Shown here: positions 9,158 to 17,466 of the stretch, in pieces
How positions within the stretch are numbered: the first letter of the stretch is position 1
How the letters are laid out: the number at the start of each line of letters is the position of its first letter
Assembly: GCA_964489265.1 (NCBI GenBank)
Contig: CAZAXX010000002.1
Coordinates: 1-64,000, forward strand
From: CAYRUP01 sp964489265
GTDB taxonomy: Bacteria > Pseudomonadota > Gammaproteobacteria > DSM-16500
Direction of reading: 5' to 3'
DNA: 64,000 nucleotides
The notes under the pieces: generated by a model
Database searches by the model: none
What the model saw: only the letters and a program-made list of their open reading frames with translations
Told to the model about the DNA's origin: nothing
Translations under genes and position numbers: made by a program

Positions 9158-10177
9158 TTACTCAGGCTCATCCTTGTGTTCCAAATACCGCATCGCTTCC
9201 TGAGTCAACACATCCGTTCCCTTATGCCCTAATCCAGAAATTCGAAACACCTTTCCTTTCCAATTAAGCCGTTTCACAATATCCTGGCAATACGCTTCCA
9301 CTTCATTTTCTGGCAATAAATCGATTTTATTCAAAACCAGCCAGCGCTCTTTTTCTAATAATTCTGGGCTGAATTTCTCTAGTTCAGTTGTAATCGCTTG
9401 CACGACTTCAACCGGATCGGCTTCATCCATCGGCGCCACATCAACCATATGAAATAACAACCGGGTACGCATCACATGTTTTAAAAAACGAATTCCAAGC
9501 CCCGCACCTTCAGCGGCACCTTCAATCAACCCAGGAATATCCGCTACAACAAAACTACGATGCTGAGAAACGCGCACCACGCCTAAATTTGGGTGCAAGG
9601 TCGTGAAAGGATAATCTGCGACTTTCGGCCGCGCTGCTGAAATCGCATGAATCAACGTAGATTTCCCTGCATTCGGCATACCGACCAATCCCACATCGGC
9701 CAGCACTTTTAATTCCAACCGCAAATTACGTCTATCGCCGGGCTGGCCTGGAATGGTACGTCGTGGAGAACGATTTACGCTGCTTTTAAAGCGTGCATTT
9801 CCGACGCCATGCGCGCCCCCTTTTGCAACACAAGCTAATTGACCATGATAAGTAAGATCCGCAATTAACTCATCCGTATCCTCATCATAAATCATCGTAC
9901 CCACAGGCACACGCAACGCCATATCTTCACCGGCTTTTCCAGAGCAATTTCTTCCCCTGCCTTTTTCACCATTTTGCGCCTGGAATGCTTTGGTAAAACG
10001 ATAGTCGACTAGCGTATTAATACCTTCATCGGCTTGTAAAAAAATACTGCCGCCATCACCACCATCGCCGCCATCAGGGCCACCGTTGGGCATAAATTTA
10101 AGGCGTAGAAAACTGCAGCTGCCATTCCCGCCGTCTCCTGCCGTTACTTTGATTTTTGCTTCATCAATAAATTTCAT
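9158..10177 (-). CDS. obgE: Obg-family GTPase (ribosome assembly)
   Basis: A 339-residue GTPase of the Obg/CgtA family, acting in 50S assembly and stress control. The glycine-rich Obg fold (residues 1-158; GDGGNGSCSF, GGDGGDGG) precedes the G domain with the P-loop GMPNAGKST, DIPGLIEGAA (G3) and NKIDLL (G4). I start at MKFIDEAK (10177), the universal N-terminus; the frame is open further upstream but only through repeat sequence. rpmA lies upstream on the same strand, but a terminator (10247-10273) separates them. obgE may depend on readthrough or a promoter in 10178-10246. Confidence 0.97.
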   Translation of the reverse strand: MKFIDEAKIKVTAGDGGNGSCSFLRLKFMPNGGPDGGDGGDGGSIFLQADEGINTLVDYRFTKAFQAQNGEKGRGRNCSGKAGEDMALRVPVGTMIYDEDTDELIADLTYHGQLACVAKGGAHGVGNARFKSSVNRSPRRTIPGQPGDRRNLRLELKVLADVGLVGMPNAGKSTLIHAISAARPKVADYPFTTLHPNLGVVRVSQHRSFVVADIPGLIEGAAEGAGLGIRFLKHVMRTRLLFHMVDVAPMDEADPVEVVQAITTELEKFSPELLEKERWLVLNKIDLLPENEVEAYCQDIVKRLNWKGKVFRISGLGHKGTDVLTQEAMRYLEHKDEPE

Positions 10178-10198
10178 AAGCTCACTATAGGGGCGAAT

Positions 10199-10230
10199 CC
10201 TGAAGAAGCGCAAAGCGCTGTCTCGAAAGA
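10199..10230. repeat. Short interspersed repeat (CCTGAAGAAGCGC..GTCTCGAAAGA)
   Basis: TCCTGAAGAAGCGC followed by AAAGCGCTGTCTCGAAAGA, related to the elements at 8684-8722 and within 15216-15513. It occupies the obgE leader. Confidence 0.55.
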
Positions 10231-10243
10231 TGTGTCCGCCCAA

Positions 10244-10273
10244 GACAAAAAAAAGCCTCGTTTTTCGCGAGGC
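10244..10273 (-). terminator. Rho-independent terminator after rpmA
   Basis: On the minus strand GCCTCG, loop CGAAAAA, CGAGGC, then eight T residues. It lies 28 bases after the rpmA stop and should end the rplU-rpmA transcript. Confidence 0.85.
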
Positions 10274-10300
10274 TTTTCAAGTCATTTGAAAAGTTAATTG

Positions 10301-10579
10301 TTATGCAGCTGTTTCAGCATCCGCAATTGGCTCAATGCTCACGCACTGCTTCTTTAAAGGACCTTTGATTGCGAACACGACTTTGCCTGGAACCAATGCA
10401 TACAAAGTGTGATCTCTACCCATACCAACATAACGTCCTGGGTGAAACTTAGTGCCACGTTGACGAATAATAATCGTACCCGCATTAACGGTTTGACCGC
10501 CATAACGTTTTACACCAAGGTACTTCGGGTTTGAGTCGCGACCATTACGCGTACTACCACCCGCTTTTTTATGTGCCAT
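10301..10579 (-). CDS. rpmA: 50S ribosomal protein L27
   Basis: A 92-residue basic protein near the peptidyl-transferase centre. It begins MAHKKAGGSTRNGRDSN and contains GVKRYGGQ and IIRQRGTKFHPG, all characteristic of L27. There is no N-terminal cleavage extension. It is cotranscribed with rplU, 53 bases upstream, and followed by a terminator. Confidence 0.98.
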   Translation of the reverse strand: MAHKKAGGSTRNGRDSNPKYLGVKRYGGQTVNAGTIIIRQRGTKFHPGRYVGMGRDHTLYALVPGKVVFAIKGPLKKQCVSIEPIADAETAA

Positions 10580-10602
10580 TGCAATGTCCTCTATCTAATT
10601 GT

Positions 10603-10624
10603 GGGCGGACACATAGGTCCGCCC
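10603..10624. repeat. Perfect 8-bp stem palindrome between rplU and rpmA
   Basis: GGGCGGAC, loop ACATAG, GTCCGCCC, followed by CCTAC. The word TGTCCGCCC also occurs at 10232-10240, and a relative (GGGGCAGAT..ATCTGCCCC, CTACGAG) is at 31017-31040. It sits inside an operon, so it is more likely a repeat or mRNA-processing element than a terminator. Confidence 0.65.
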
Positions 10625-10632
10625 CTACAAAA

Positions 10633-10941
10633 TTAACCTATCGACGTAATCTTAACTTCAGTGAAATCTTGTCTGTGACCCATTTGCTTGCGATGGTGCT
10701 TACGACGTCTGAATTTCACAATATGAATTTTCTTATGACGACCATGAGATACCACAGAAGCAGCCACTTTCGCGCTTTCTAAATGAGGTTTACCTACTTG
10801 AATATCATCGCCATTTACAACCATTAAGACTTTATCAAAGTTTACGGTTGCACCAACTTCAGCAACCAGCTTTGCAATCTTCAGTGTTTGCCCTTCCGTT
10901 ACACGAAATTGCTGACCGCCACTGGTAATTACTGCATACAT
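10633..10941 (-). CDS. rplU: 50S ribosomal protein L21
   Basis: A 102-residue protein binding 23S rRNA. It begins MYAVITSGGQQFRVTEGQ and contains the C-terminal signature KFRRRKHHRKQMGHRQ. It is the first gene of rplU-rpmA and divergent from ispB; the 190-base gap to ispB should hold both promoters. Length and start are standard. Confidence 0.98.
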   Translation of the reverse strand: MYAVITSGGQQFRVTEGQTLKIAKLVAEVGATVNFDKVLMVVNGDDIQVGKPHLESAKVAASVVSHGRHKKIHIVKFRRRKHHRKQMGHRQDFTEVKITSIG

Positions 10942-11131
10942 GTTCTATCACTCCAATTCCGGGGATTTTTATATCATTCTGAAAAGAGTGCGATTATAGG
11001 CCATAGCCGTGGCAAAGCGCAAGGATAAATTTGGCAATAAATAAGTGCTTACTGACACCTTGACATATACCTAGCCAGACCACTAGCATTCGGGTTTGCA
11101 ACGATAAAAAAAGGTAGAGAATTCAACCAAT

Positions 11132-12100
11132 ATGCCACTGGAATCAATACGTTCGCTGGTTCAAACCGACCTTGAAGCAACAGATAAATTCATCTGCACT
11201 GAGCTTTTGTCTGATATTCCCCTGATTAACCAATTAGTTGAATACATTATAATGTGCGGCGGAAAGCGAATTCGCCCGCTGGTTGTGTTATTAACGGCGC
11301 GCGCATTAAATCATAAAGGTCAACAGCACATAGACCTTGCTGCTGCTATTGAGTTGATTCACACAGCCACCCTGTTACATGATGATGTCGTTGATAGCTC
11401 TGACTTACGTCGCGGCAACAAAACCGCTAACAACATTTGGGGTAGTGAAGCCAGCGTTTTAGTCGGTGATTTCCTTTATTCCCGCGCATTTCAACTTATT
11501 GTTAAATTACAAAATCTAGAAATCATGAATATTTTCGCTAATGCTACGAATATTATTGCAGAAGGCGAAGTCATGCAATTGGTTAACTGTCGTGATCCTG
11601 ATACGACAGAACAAGCTTATTATGATGTTATTCAGCGAAAAACTGCGAAATTATTTGAAGTCGCTTCGCAAATTGGCACAGCACTTTGTCATTACGATGT
11701 AAAACATATGTCTGCCATGCAAGGTTATGGCATGTCACTTGGAACAGCTTATCAATTGATTGATGATGCGCTCGATTACAGTTCTTCCGCAGAAGAAATG
11801 GGGAAAAACATTGGCGACGATTTAGCTGAAGGCAAAGCGACACTTCCATTGATCCATGCATTGCGTCAAGGTAACAAAACCGAAATCAAATTGATTCGCA
11901 AAGCGATTCAGACCGGCTCAACGAAAAACCTTGATTCTATTCTAACAATTATTGAATCCACCGGCGCCATCGAGTACACTGCCAGCGCTGCAAAACAATA
12001 CGCACAACAAGCTATTACTAGCTTAAATCATATTCCCGAATCGCCTTATCGCAAGGCCTTGCATGATTTAGCTGAGTTTGTGGTAGCGAGAAAGTATTAA
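11132..12100 (+). CDS. ispB: Polyprenyl (octaprenyl) diphosphate synthase
   Basis: A 322-residue trans-prenyltransferase that builds the ubiquinone side chain by condensing isopentenyl diphosphate units. The first Asp-rich motif is LLHDDVVDSSDLRRG and the second is LIDDALDY, with GGKRIRP near residue 47. All catalytic aspartates are present. Chain length cannot be read reliably from sequence; octaprenyl is the usual gammaproteobacterial product, and the position next to rplU fits ispB. The tRNA-Pro gene starts six bases after its stop. Confidence 0.95.
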   Translation: MPLESIRSLVQTDLEATDKFICTELLSDIPLINQLVEYIIMCGGKRIRPLVVLLTARALNHKGQQHIDLAAAIELIHTATLLHDDVVDSSDLRRGNKTANNIWGSEASVLVGDFLYSRAFQLIVKLQNLEIMNIFANATNIIAEGEVMQLVNCRDPDTTEQAYYDVIQRKTAKLFEVASQIGTALCHYDVKHMSAMQGYGMSLGTAYQLIDDALDYSSSAEEMGKNIGDDLAEGKATLPLIHALRQGNKTEIKLIRKAIQTGSTKNLDSILTIIESTGAIEYTASAAKQYAQQAITSLNHIPESPYRKALHDLAEFVVARKY

Positions 12101-12105
12101 GAAAA

Positions 12106-12179
12106 CGGGGTGTAGCTCAGCCTGGTAGAGCACTGCTTTCGGGAGGCAGGGGCCGCAAGTTCGAATCTTGTCACCCCGA
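12106..12179 (+). tRNA. tRNA-Pro (anticodon CGG)
   Basis: A complete cloverleaf: acceptor CGGGGTG/CACCCCG, D arm GCTC..GAGC, anticodon stem CTGCT/GGCAG with loop TTCGGGA, T arm GCAAG-TTCGAAT-CTTGT and discriminator A. CCA is not encoded. It reads proline CCG codons. Accessory genes (DUF6680-like, DarTG) start right after it, so it may be an island attachment site. No second copy of the tRNA 3' end was seen in the window. Confidence 0.96.
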
Positions 12180-12308
12180 TTTGAATCAATGAGTTAACTT
12201 TTGAGTTTTCGAGCTATGCTTTCTGGAGTGCAATTGGAGTGCAAGAAAAATCTTTTTAGTTACATGCGATTTAAAAACAAAAAAATTGATTAAGGAAGAT
12301 AATAGAGA

Positions 12309-12977
12309 ATGACTATTACAGATTGGTTAACTCAAAATACTGGCCTTCTAACCGCATTAGTAGGCTTTATAACAATAGCCGCAATAATTTTTGCCCCCAT
12401 CATAGCACTGCGTGTACAAACAAATATTGAAGAAAACAAAGAGAGAAAAAAAAGAAAATTATTTATTTTTAAAACACTAATGGCTACCAGAGCAGCTCGC
12501 GTATCACCAGACCATGTACAGGCCCTTAATATGATTGATATAGAGTTTTATGGGATCAAGCAAGTTATAGAGCCCTGGAAGCTATATCAAGATCACCTTA
12601 ACTCTCCGTCAGCAGAACCCTTGAACGAATCAATTGCCCAAAATTGGGTAGAAAAAGGCGAAGAGCTGCTAATTGATCTTTTATATAAAATGGCCGAAGA
12701 AGTAAGTTATTCCTTTGATAAAGTTACTTTAAAAAGAGGAATTTATTCGCCTCGAGCACATGGCGAATTGGAATGGCAATTTAAATCTATCCGCGAAGGC
12801 GTCTTAGCTGTCATTGATGGTAAAAAATCTATTTCTATGGAAATAAAAAGTTTTCCTATTGTTGAAGATATACAAAAAAATCATATCAAACTGCAAAATA
12901 GCCTTATTGAATATCTAGATGGTAAACGTACGGTAAAAGTAAATATAGAAGAAAAGAATGAAAATTCACAAAATTAA
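12309..12977 (+). CDS. Membrane-anchored DUF6680-like protein
   Basis: A 222-residue protein with one N-terminal membrane segment (about residues 12-34) and a charged cytoplasmic part. The stretch KLFIFKTLMATRAARVSPDH followed by VQALNMIDIEF is the conserved core I associate with DUF6680, a family of unknown function often seen in accessory islands. The assignment is from memory. It has a good ribosome site (AAGGAAGATAATAGAG). It lies between tRNA-Pro and a DarTG system and could belong to the same mobile segment. No catalytic motif is evident. Confidence 0.6.
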   Translation: MTITDWLTQNTGLLTALVGFITIAAIIFAPIIALRVQTNIEENKERKKRKLFIFKTLMATRAARVSPDHVQALNMIDIEFYGIKQVIEPWKLYQDHLNSPSAEPLNESIAQNWVEKGEELLIDLLYKMAEEVSYSFDKVTLKRGIYSPRAHGELEWQFKSIREGVLAVIDGKKSISMEIKSFPIVEDIQKNHIKLQNSLIEYLDGKRTVKVNIEEKNENSQN

Positions 12978-13133
12978 CCCTAAATCATCACTATATACGC
13001 TTCGCTAATTTTTAGTCTGAAAAACTAACAGAAATATAAAGCATAGTATATTTACCGGAATCGAAGAGGTAAAAGAATGGTTTACTCACTTACAACTAAT
13101 ACTGGAAACCAATCAATAATTCAGCTTCTATCA

Positions 13134-14204
13134 TCAATTAAAATATTTTACTGAACTTTGAGCCCTATTAACCAGCCATCCTTTATACTTCAAAACTTCA
13201 TACGCAACTTCTATTTGTCTTGCAGTAAATTGCTTTTTCCTATCATTCCAAGCATAAATTTTTTCAATAATTTCATTAATAGATTTACCATTTTCTTCTT
13301 TTACAATCCAATAAACTGTCGACAATAATTCAAGACCGAATGGGGTTTCAAAACCCTCAACTAGTTCAGCAACTTTTTCTAAATTTTTTTGCGTATTGGA
13401 TGCAGCTTTAGCTTGAAGGAAGCTCATAGAGCTTTGAAGAGCACCCGGCATCAGTTCAATTTTTTTATCTGGCTTATCTCCTCCATCTGAGTAACCCAAT
13501 ATTAGATAACCTTCTATAGCACTTAAAACATGGCGAAGATTTTCTGCGTAAGGACCATAGAGAGCTTTTTTATATTGCAATCGAAGTGGTTCACCTGCTT
13601 CCTGCAAAAAATACATTAATTTATGCAGCTCAAGAAGCGTCACACATGGATCCATTAAGCCACCAAGATAACGGTCTACCAAATTTACCAATGCAGCTCG
13701 CCCTGCAGTCATAGCAGGAACAATAGCTGATTTTGGAGATATTATTGTTTCAGTTTTCGGTTCAAAAATAATTACATCTATATTTTCAATTCCCTTTAAT
13801 GCATGATCGATACGGGAACGTACATCCCCCCAATTTAAGCCGCCTAATCCACTACCTAAGGGTGGAATTGCTATAGACTTAATATCCCTACTGCGAACTT
13901 CATCTACCAGAGCTACTAAACCCAATTCAATATCTTCAATATTGCTTTTTTGACGCCAGTGGAGCTTAGTGGGAAAATTAATAATGAATCGTGGATTAGT
14001 TAACTGACCAGTTTCATAGACAAACATCTTTCCTGGCTGAACTTCTTTTCGTTTACATGCAGCAGCATAAGCTTTGAAATTTTCAGGAAAAACTTTTTTA
14101 AATTGAAGTGCAATACCGCGCCCCATCACTCCTACGCAGTTCACGGTATTGACAATCGCTTCAACATCTTCCTTAAAAATATCGCCGGTTTTATACCTAA
14201 TCAT
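13134..14204 (-). CDS. darG: DarG-type macrodomain antitoxin
   Basis: A 356-residue antitoxin. The N-terminal macrodomain (about 1-150) has NTVNCVGVMGRGIALQFK and PPLGSGLGGLNWGDV, the ADP-ribose binding loops of DarG, which removes ADP-ribose from DNA bases. The C-terminal half (about 180-356; LLELHKLMYFLQEAG, LYGPYAENLRHVL) is the DarG-specific region that binds and neutralises DarT. It lies 17 bases downstream of darT on the same strand, the standard order. Both domains look complete. Confidence 0.9.
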   Translation of the reverse strand: MIRYKTGDIFKEDVEAIVNTVNCVGVMGRGIALQFKKVFPENFKAYAAACKRKEVQPGKMFVYETGQLTNPRFIINFPTKLHWRQKSNIEDIELGLVALVDEVRSRDIKSIAIPPLGSGLGGLNWGDVRSRIDHALKGIENIDVIIFEPKTETIISPKSAIVPAMTAGRAALVNLVDRYLGGLMDPCVTLLELHKLMYFLQEAGEPLRLQYKKALYGPYAENLRHVLSAIEGYLILGYSDGGDKPDKKIELMPGALQSSMSFLQAKAASNTQKNLEKVAELVEGFETPFGLELLSTVYWIVKEENGKSINEIIEKIYAWNDRKKQFTARQIEVAYEVLKYKGWLVNRAQSSVKYFN

Positions 14205-14221
14205 TTAAACACTATCCTCTC

Positions 14222-14869
14222 TTAGTAGTACCAATCTCTCATCACATCAATGGAAGGACGATGCAAGTGTCCCGCTAAGATCTGATTCAACTGCTGCTGC
14301 ACAGTTGATGAATACACGCCAATTCGATTAATTAAGTTAAACGGAAAACACTCTTCCATTAAGAACTCCGCCTGTTTTTCTTCTTGAGTATGTTGCCAAT
14401 CAAGAGCAAATACGGCTTGCCAGTTAATCTCATTCAACTGGTCAAGATTATTTCGATCCTCGAAATAGTATGATCCAGCATTTGATAAAGTAAATATCCA
14501 ACGTTTGTTATTTTTACTTGCCCATTTCACAACCATATTCAAATTAGCTTCAAGATGGATAATGGGTTCTTGACCACCTTTATAAGCTAATTCTATATGA
14601 TTGCCCTTATGCATCATATAAAGCATAATTGAGCGTGGACAGAAATAAAATGGCACACACTGTCCAACATATAAATCAGGATAACAAGTAAACTTCAGCT
14701 CTGATAAGCGTCGTTGTTTTATCTTGTTCATACCTATTGTTGTTCCAGTGTTATGACGTCCCATCATGATCGAGTCACTCCAGAGCCACCCCTCAGCAAG
14801 AATAGTAGGTAACCTATCCAAATGAAGGATATGGTAAATTTTAGCATTGACAGGATTACTATAGCTCAT
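14222..14869 (-). CDS. darT: DarT DNA ADP-ribosyltransferase toxin
   Basis: A 215-residue toxin of the DUF4433 family that uses NAD to ADP-ribosylate bases in single-stranded DNA, blocking replication; some members act in phage defence. The NAD-binding N-terminus IYHILHLDRLPTIL and the catalytic region KQAEFLMEECFP (with the key Glu in AEFL) are present. The length is normal and I see no truncation, so toxin and antitoxin both look functional. Whether it is DarT1-like or DarT2-like cannot be decided by eye. No obvious sigma-70 promoter was picked out upstream. Confidence 0.9.
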   Translation of the reverse strand: MSYSNPVNAKIYHILHLDRLPTILAEGWLWSDSIMMGRHNTGTTIGMNKIKQRRLSELKFTCYPDLYVGQCVPFYFCPRSIMLYMMHKGNHIELAYKGGQEPIIHLEANLNMVVKWASKNNKRWIFTLSNAGSYYFEDRNNLDQLNEINWQAVFALDWQHTQEEKQAEFLMEECFPFNLINRIGVYSSTVQQQLNQILAGHLHRPSIDVMRDWYY

Positions 14870-15215
14870 AAATAACCACTAAATTTTTCCTTGTTGCTTC
14901 TGACTAAATATTACCCTCTGCAATGCTGGGGCAGATGCATTTCGGCTAACAAATTGTCACCCAACCATTGAAAAACAGGATACTATGTTTAGTTAATTAA
15001 GAAAAGTAAGTGTGGAATTACAGAAAATAGTTGTGATCAAGTACTGCCTACAACTTAAAGAGCTTCGATATAGAGACATACTGCAACGATGCGTCGCAGT
15101 ATTGATTGATATTTAACCTTTGTAGCACATTAACCTTGTTTTTGTTCTTAATCTCAAAAGCAGTAAGTGCCCTTTTTGCACACACTGAAGCATCTGATTC
15201 AACCATCATTTTAAG
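14870..15215. other. Intergenic, no recognised gene
   Basis: 346 AT-rich bases between darT and the tandem repeat. Only short reading frames are present: a plus-strand one that runs into the repeat and a 53-codon minus-strand one at 15048-15209. Neither shows family motifs or a clear ribosome site. It should contain the darT promoter. Confidence 0.5.
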
Positions 15216-15364
15216 TATAAGGGGTCAAGTGCCAACATCCAACAAGCATCAGTTTATTTACTATTCAATTCAATTTATTTTATCGTAGCGAAATTTGTAA
15301 CTTGTATGTTGTTGGCACTTGACCCCTGAGGAGGCGCGAAGCGCCGTCTCGAAGGGTTAGCGCG
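15216..15364. repeat. 149-base repeat unit, copy 1
   Basis: Starts TATAAGGGGTCAAGTGCCAAC and ends GGTTAGCGCG. Inside is an imperfect inverted repeat (GGGGTCAAGTGCCAACA .. TGTTGGCACTTGACCCC) enclosing an AT-rich core, then CCTGAGGAGGCGCGAAGCG and CGTCTCGAAGGG. It is immediately followed by an apparently identical second copy. The palindromic part is MITE-like and recurs at 44635-44812, with a solo arm at 19815-19849. Confidence 0.9.
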
Positions 15365-15513
15365 TATAAGGGGTCAAGTGCCAACATCCAACAAGCATCA
15401 GTTTATTTACTATTCAATTCAATTTATTTTATCGTAGCGAAATTTGTAACTTGTATGTTGTTGGCACTTGACCCCTGAGGAGGCGCGAAGCGCCGTCTCG
15501 AAGGGTTAGCGCG
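15365..15513. repeat. 149-base repeat unit, copy 2
   Basis: A tandem direct copy of 15216-15364, with no difference seen by eye. Its last bases encode the final two codons and stop of the gene ending at 15506. Identity over 149 bases implies recent tandem duplication or gene conversion, or an assembly duplication. Confidence 0.9.
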
Positions 15514-17428
15514 AGGTAATCCGGCTTAATACTCTTCGACTGCTTGTTGTCGCCGTAGCAGTAGCAACAGTCGTTTTGCTTGATCGCTCAGCAAAAAGCA
15601 CATCTCGCGACGGTTCATCGTTTGGATTCAAGAATCTATCCGCAGGTCGCATGAGTTGTTTTGTAATTTGCGAAGAGGTTTTTGCTAATGTTTCGCGTTG
15701 CCCAGAAGCCATGCTAAATACTGGGTGTGCTAGTACTTTTTTTAAAGTTTCATTATATTCCTGAAGACGATCAGGCATAAATGTTTGTAAAACATTTGCA
15801 TCTGTAAAATAGCGGAATAACTTGTCGCGGATGATGTTTGTTAACGTTATTGCATAAACTGAGAAAGAACAAAATCGCGTAATTTCTCGATCATATAGTT
15901 GCATCCATTCAGCAGGCTGAGACATAGGTTCTATTTCTGATTTCAGAAAATCTTCATAAACATCGAAATAAATGCTAGAAAAAAAGAAGATGAAAGGATT
16001 TTTAGTTTGCCCGACTTTATTAAGAAGGACAGTGATTAAGTGTGAATTTTCATGTTTATTTTCTCTCAGCTCTCTTAGCGCACCATTAGCCTCATCAAGA
16101 TACTTCTCTGATATATAATCGAGAACAGCAGGGTCAGGATGTTTTAGAGCCAACAGAAATTTATTAGAAAGATCCCAAGCGCCATTACGTTTATTATCAA
16201 GTGCTTTAATAATATGGAGTGGAAGGAAGTTCGATAAAGCTGTTGTTAAGCTGGTATAAGGAATTTGTTGAAGGTGTCTAATGAATAGCTCAATAAAAAC
16301 CAGATTTTTTGGCTCTTTTAATAATTTTGGGAAGTAATAATTCGCTTCGCTAGATTGTGTCGTACACATATCTTTGATGCTATCTTCTAATATTTCAGGA
16401 GAAAACTTGACATCGACGTCATGAGCAGTGATTAGAATTTCCAGCGCGTCTGGAGCAAGTAGTTTACCTTTTTTAACTCCTTCAACGAGAGCAGTTAACA
16501 ATTTTTTGGGGGCATTGTGATGTGCCTCTTCAGGCGCCATCGATTGATGATAAGCGTGGCTGAAACGGACTAATTCATCATATATTTCTGCAGAATTTCC
16601 CCAATGTTTGTCTAAGAAAAATTTGAGTACAGCGGGATCTGGATGGAGCGCTGCATATGCGACGTCGTTGAAGTTGCTAGAATATGTGCGGTCATAATAG
16701 ATGTCCGGAGATCGGCTCCAGATAATTTCGATTGTTTTAAGTGGTAATTCATTCGTGATAGCAGTGCGTAAACTACTATAACGAAGCTCTGCGCCGTTTA
16801 AAATAAAGAGATTAGCTAGAGTTGCCGCTCCAGGAAGAAGTAACAAACTTTCTAATATTTTTTTTGCATCCGTTTTTTCGTTATTACAAAAATGAGCGAC
16901 AGCTTGATCTAATAAATGTAAACTCGTCGTTTTTATGTACAAGTAATGAGAAAAAAGTCTCTTTAATGCACCTGTTGCATACAGCCATAGATTTTGATAT
17001 TGAGAACAAAAATTATTGCCAAGAGATTTATTTAATTCATCACTCAGCACGTTAGGACAAAATTCATTGACAATCTCAAGCAATTGCTTAAAACGAATCT
17101 CATCTACCGTTTCTAAAAATTGAGCAAAAGGACGATCAAAACCAATCATGGCAGCAAAGTCACTTCCCTTGCCGATTGAAGGCTTCGGTCGCTCTGCCAG
17201 ATATTCCACAACAATAAATTGGGAATTCCCGATTGCGCTCACTAACTGAGTTTCAGTTAACGCAGAATTAAGCGCTTGATAATCCTGAAGCATAGCGGTG
17301 ACATCATAAGGTAAAAAAAATCGTGGATCAGGATTTTTGTACGTAGCGGGAACTATAAAGGACTTTTCTTCAGATAAAATTGGAAGTGCTTTTTTGTTTT
17401 TTTTAGAGGGAAAAAATAATGATCTCAT
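15506..17428 (-). CDS. Large hypothetical protein, helical-repeat type
   Basis: A 640-residue soluble protein I do not recognise. It is rich in repeated helix pairs of loose ankyrin/HEAT character, for example recurring HPDPAVLKFFLDKHW and HPDPAVLDYISEKYL. The C-terminus is Ser/Thr/Arg-rich (TTVATATATTSSRR) and its stop codon lies inside the 149-base repeat, so the original C-terminus may have been lost. It heads a run of three same-strand orphan genes (19657 to 15506). No signal peptide or membrane segment is present. A secreted-effector role is possible by context only. Confidence 0.7.
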   Translation of the reverse strand: MRSLFFPSKKNKKALPILSEEKSFIVPATYKNPDPRFFLPYDVTAMLQDYQALNSALTETQLVSAIGNSQFIVVEYLAERPKPSIGKGSDFAAMIGFDRPFAQFLETVDEIRFKQLLEIVNEFCPNVLSDELNKSLGNNFCSQYQNLWLYATGALKRLFSHYLYIKTTSLHLLDQAVAHFCNNEKTDAKKILESLLLLPGAATLANLFILNGAELRYSSLRTAITNELPLKTIEIIWSRSPDIYYDRTYSSNFNDVAYAALHPDPAVLKFFLDKHWGNSAEIYDELVRFSHAYHQSMAPEEAHHNAPKKLLTALVEGVKKGKLLAPDALEILITAHDVDVKFSPEILEDSIKDMCTTQSSEANYYFPKLLKEPKNLVFIELFIRHLQQIPYTSLTTALSNFLPLHIIKALDNKRNGAWDLSNKFLLALKHPDPAVLDYISEKYLDEANGALRELRENKHENSHLITVLLNKVGQTKNPFIFFFSSIYFDVYEDFLKSEIEPMSQPAEWMQLYDREITRFCSFSVYAITLTNIIRDKLFRYFTDANVLQTFMPDRLQEYNETLKKVLAHPVFSMASGQRETLAKTSSQITKQLMRPADRFLNPNDEPSRDVLFAERSSKTTVATATATTSSRRVLSRITSR

Positions 17429-17466
17429 AAAATTCCTATTAATTAAATTATCATCCTTATTTCTTA

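Noticed and set aside
10603..10624. Rho-independent terminator between rplU and rpmA.
   Set aside because: No T-tract follows, and it would cut a conserved ribosomal operon; treated as a repeat.
12106..12260. An island with direct repeats of the tRNA-Pro 3' end.
   Set aside because: No second copy of the tRNA 3' end and no integrase was found in the window, so island boundaries cannot be stated.
15106..15288. A 60-codon plus-strand frame running into the 149-base repeat.
   Set aside because: Composition and overlap with the repeat make it a chance frame.
15216..15513. A CRISPR-like array because of the direct repeat.
   Set aside because: There are only two 149-base units with no spacers and no cas genes.
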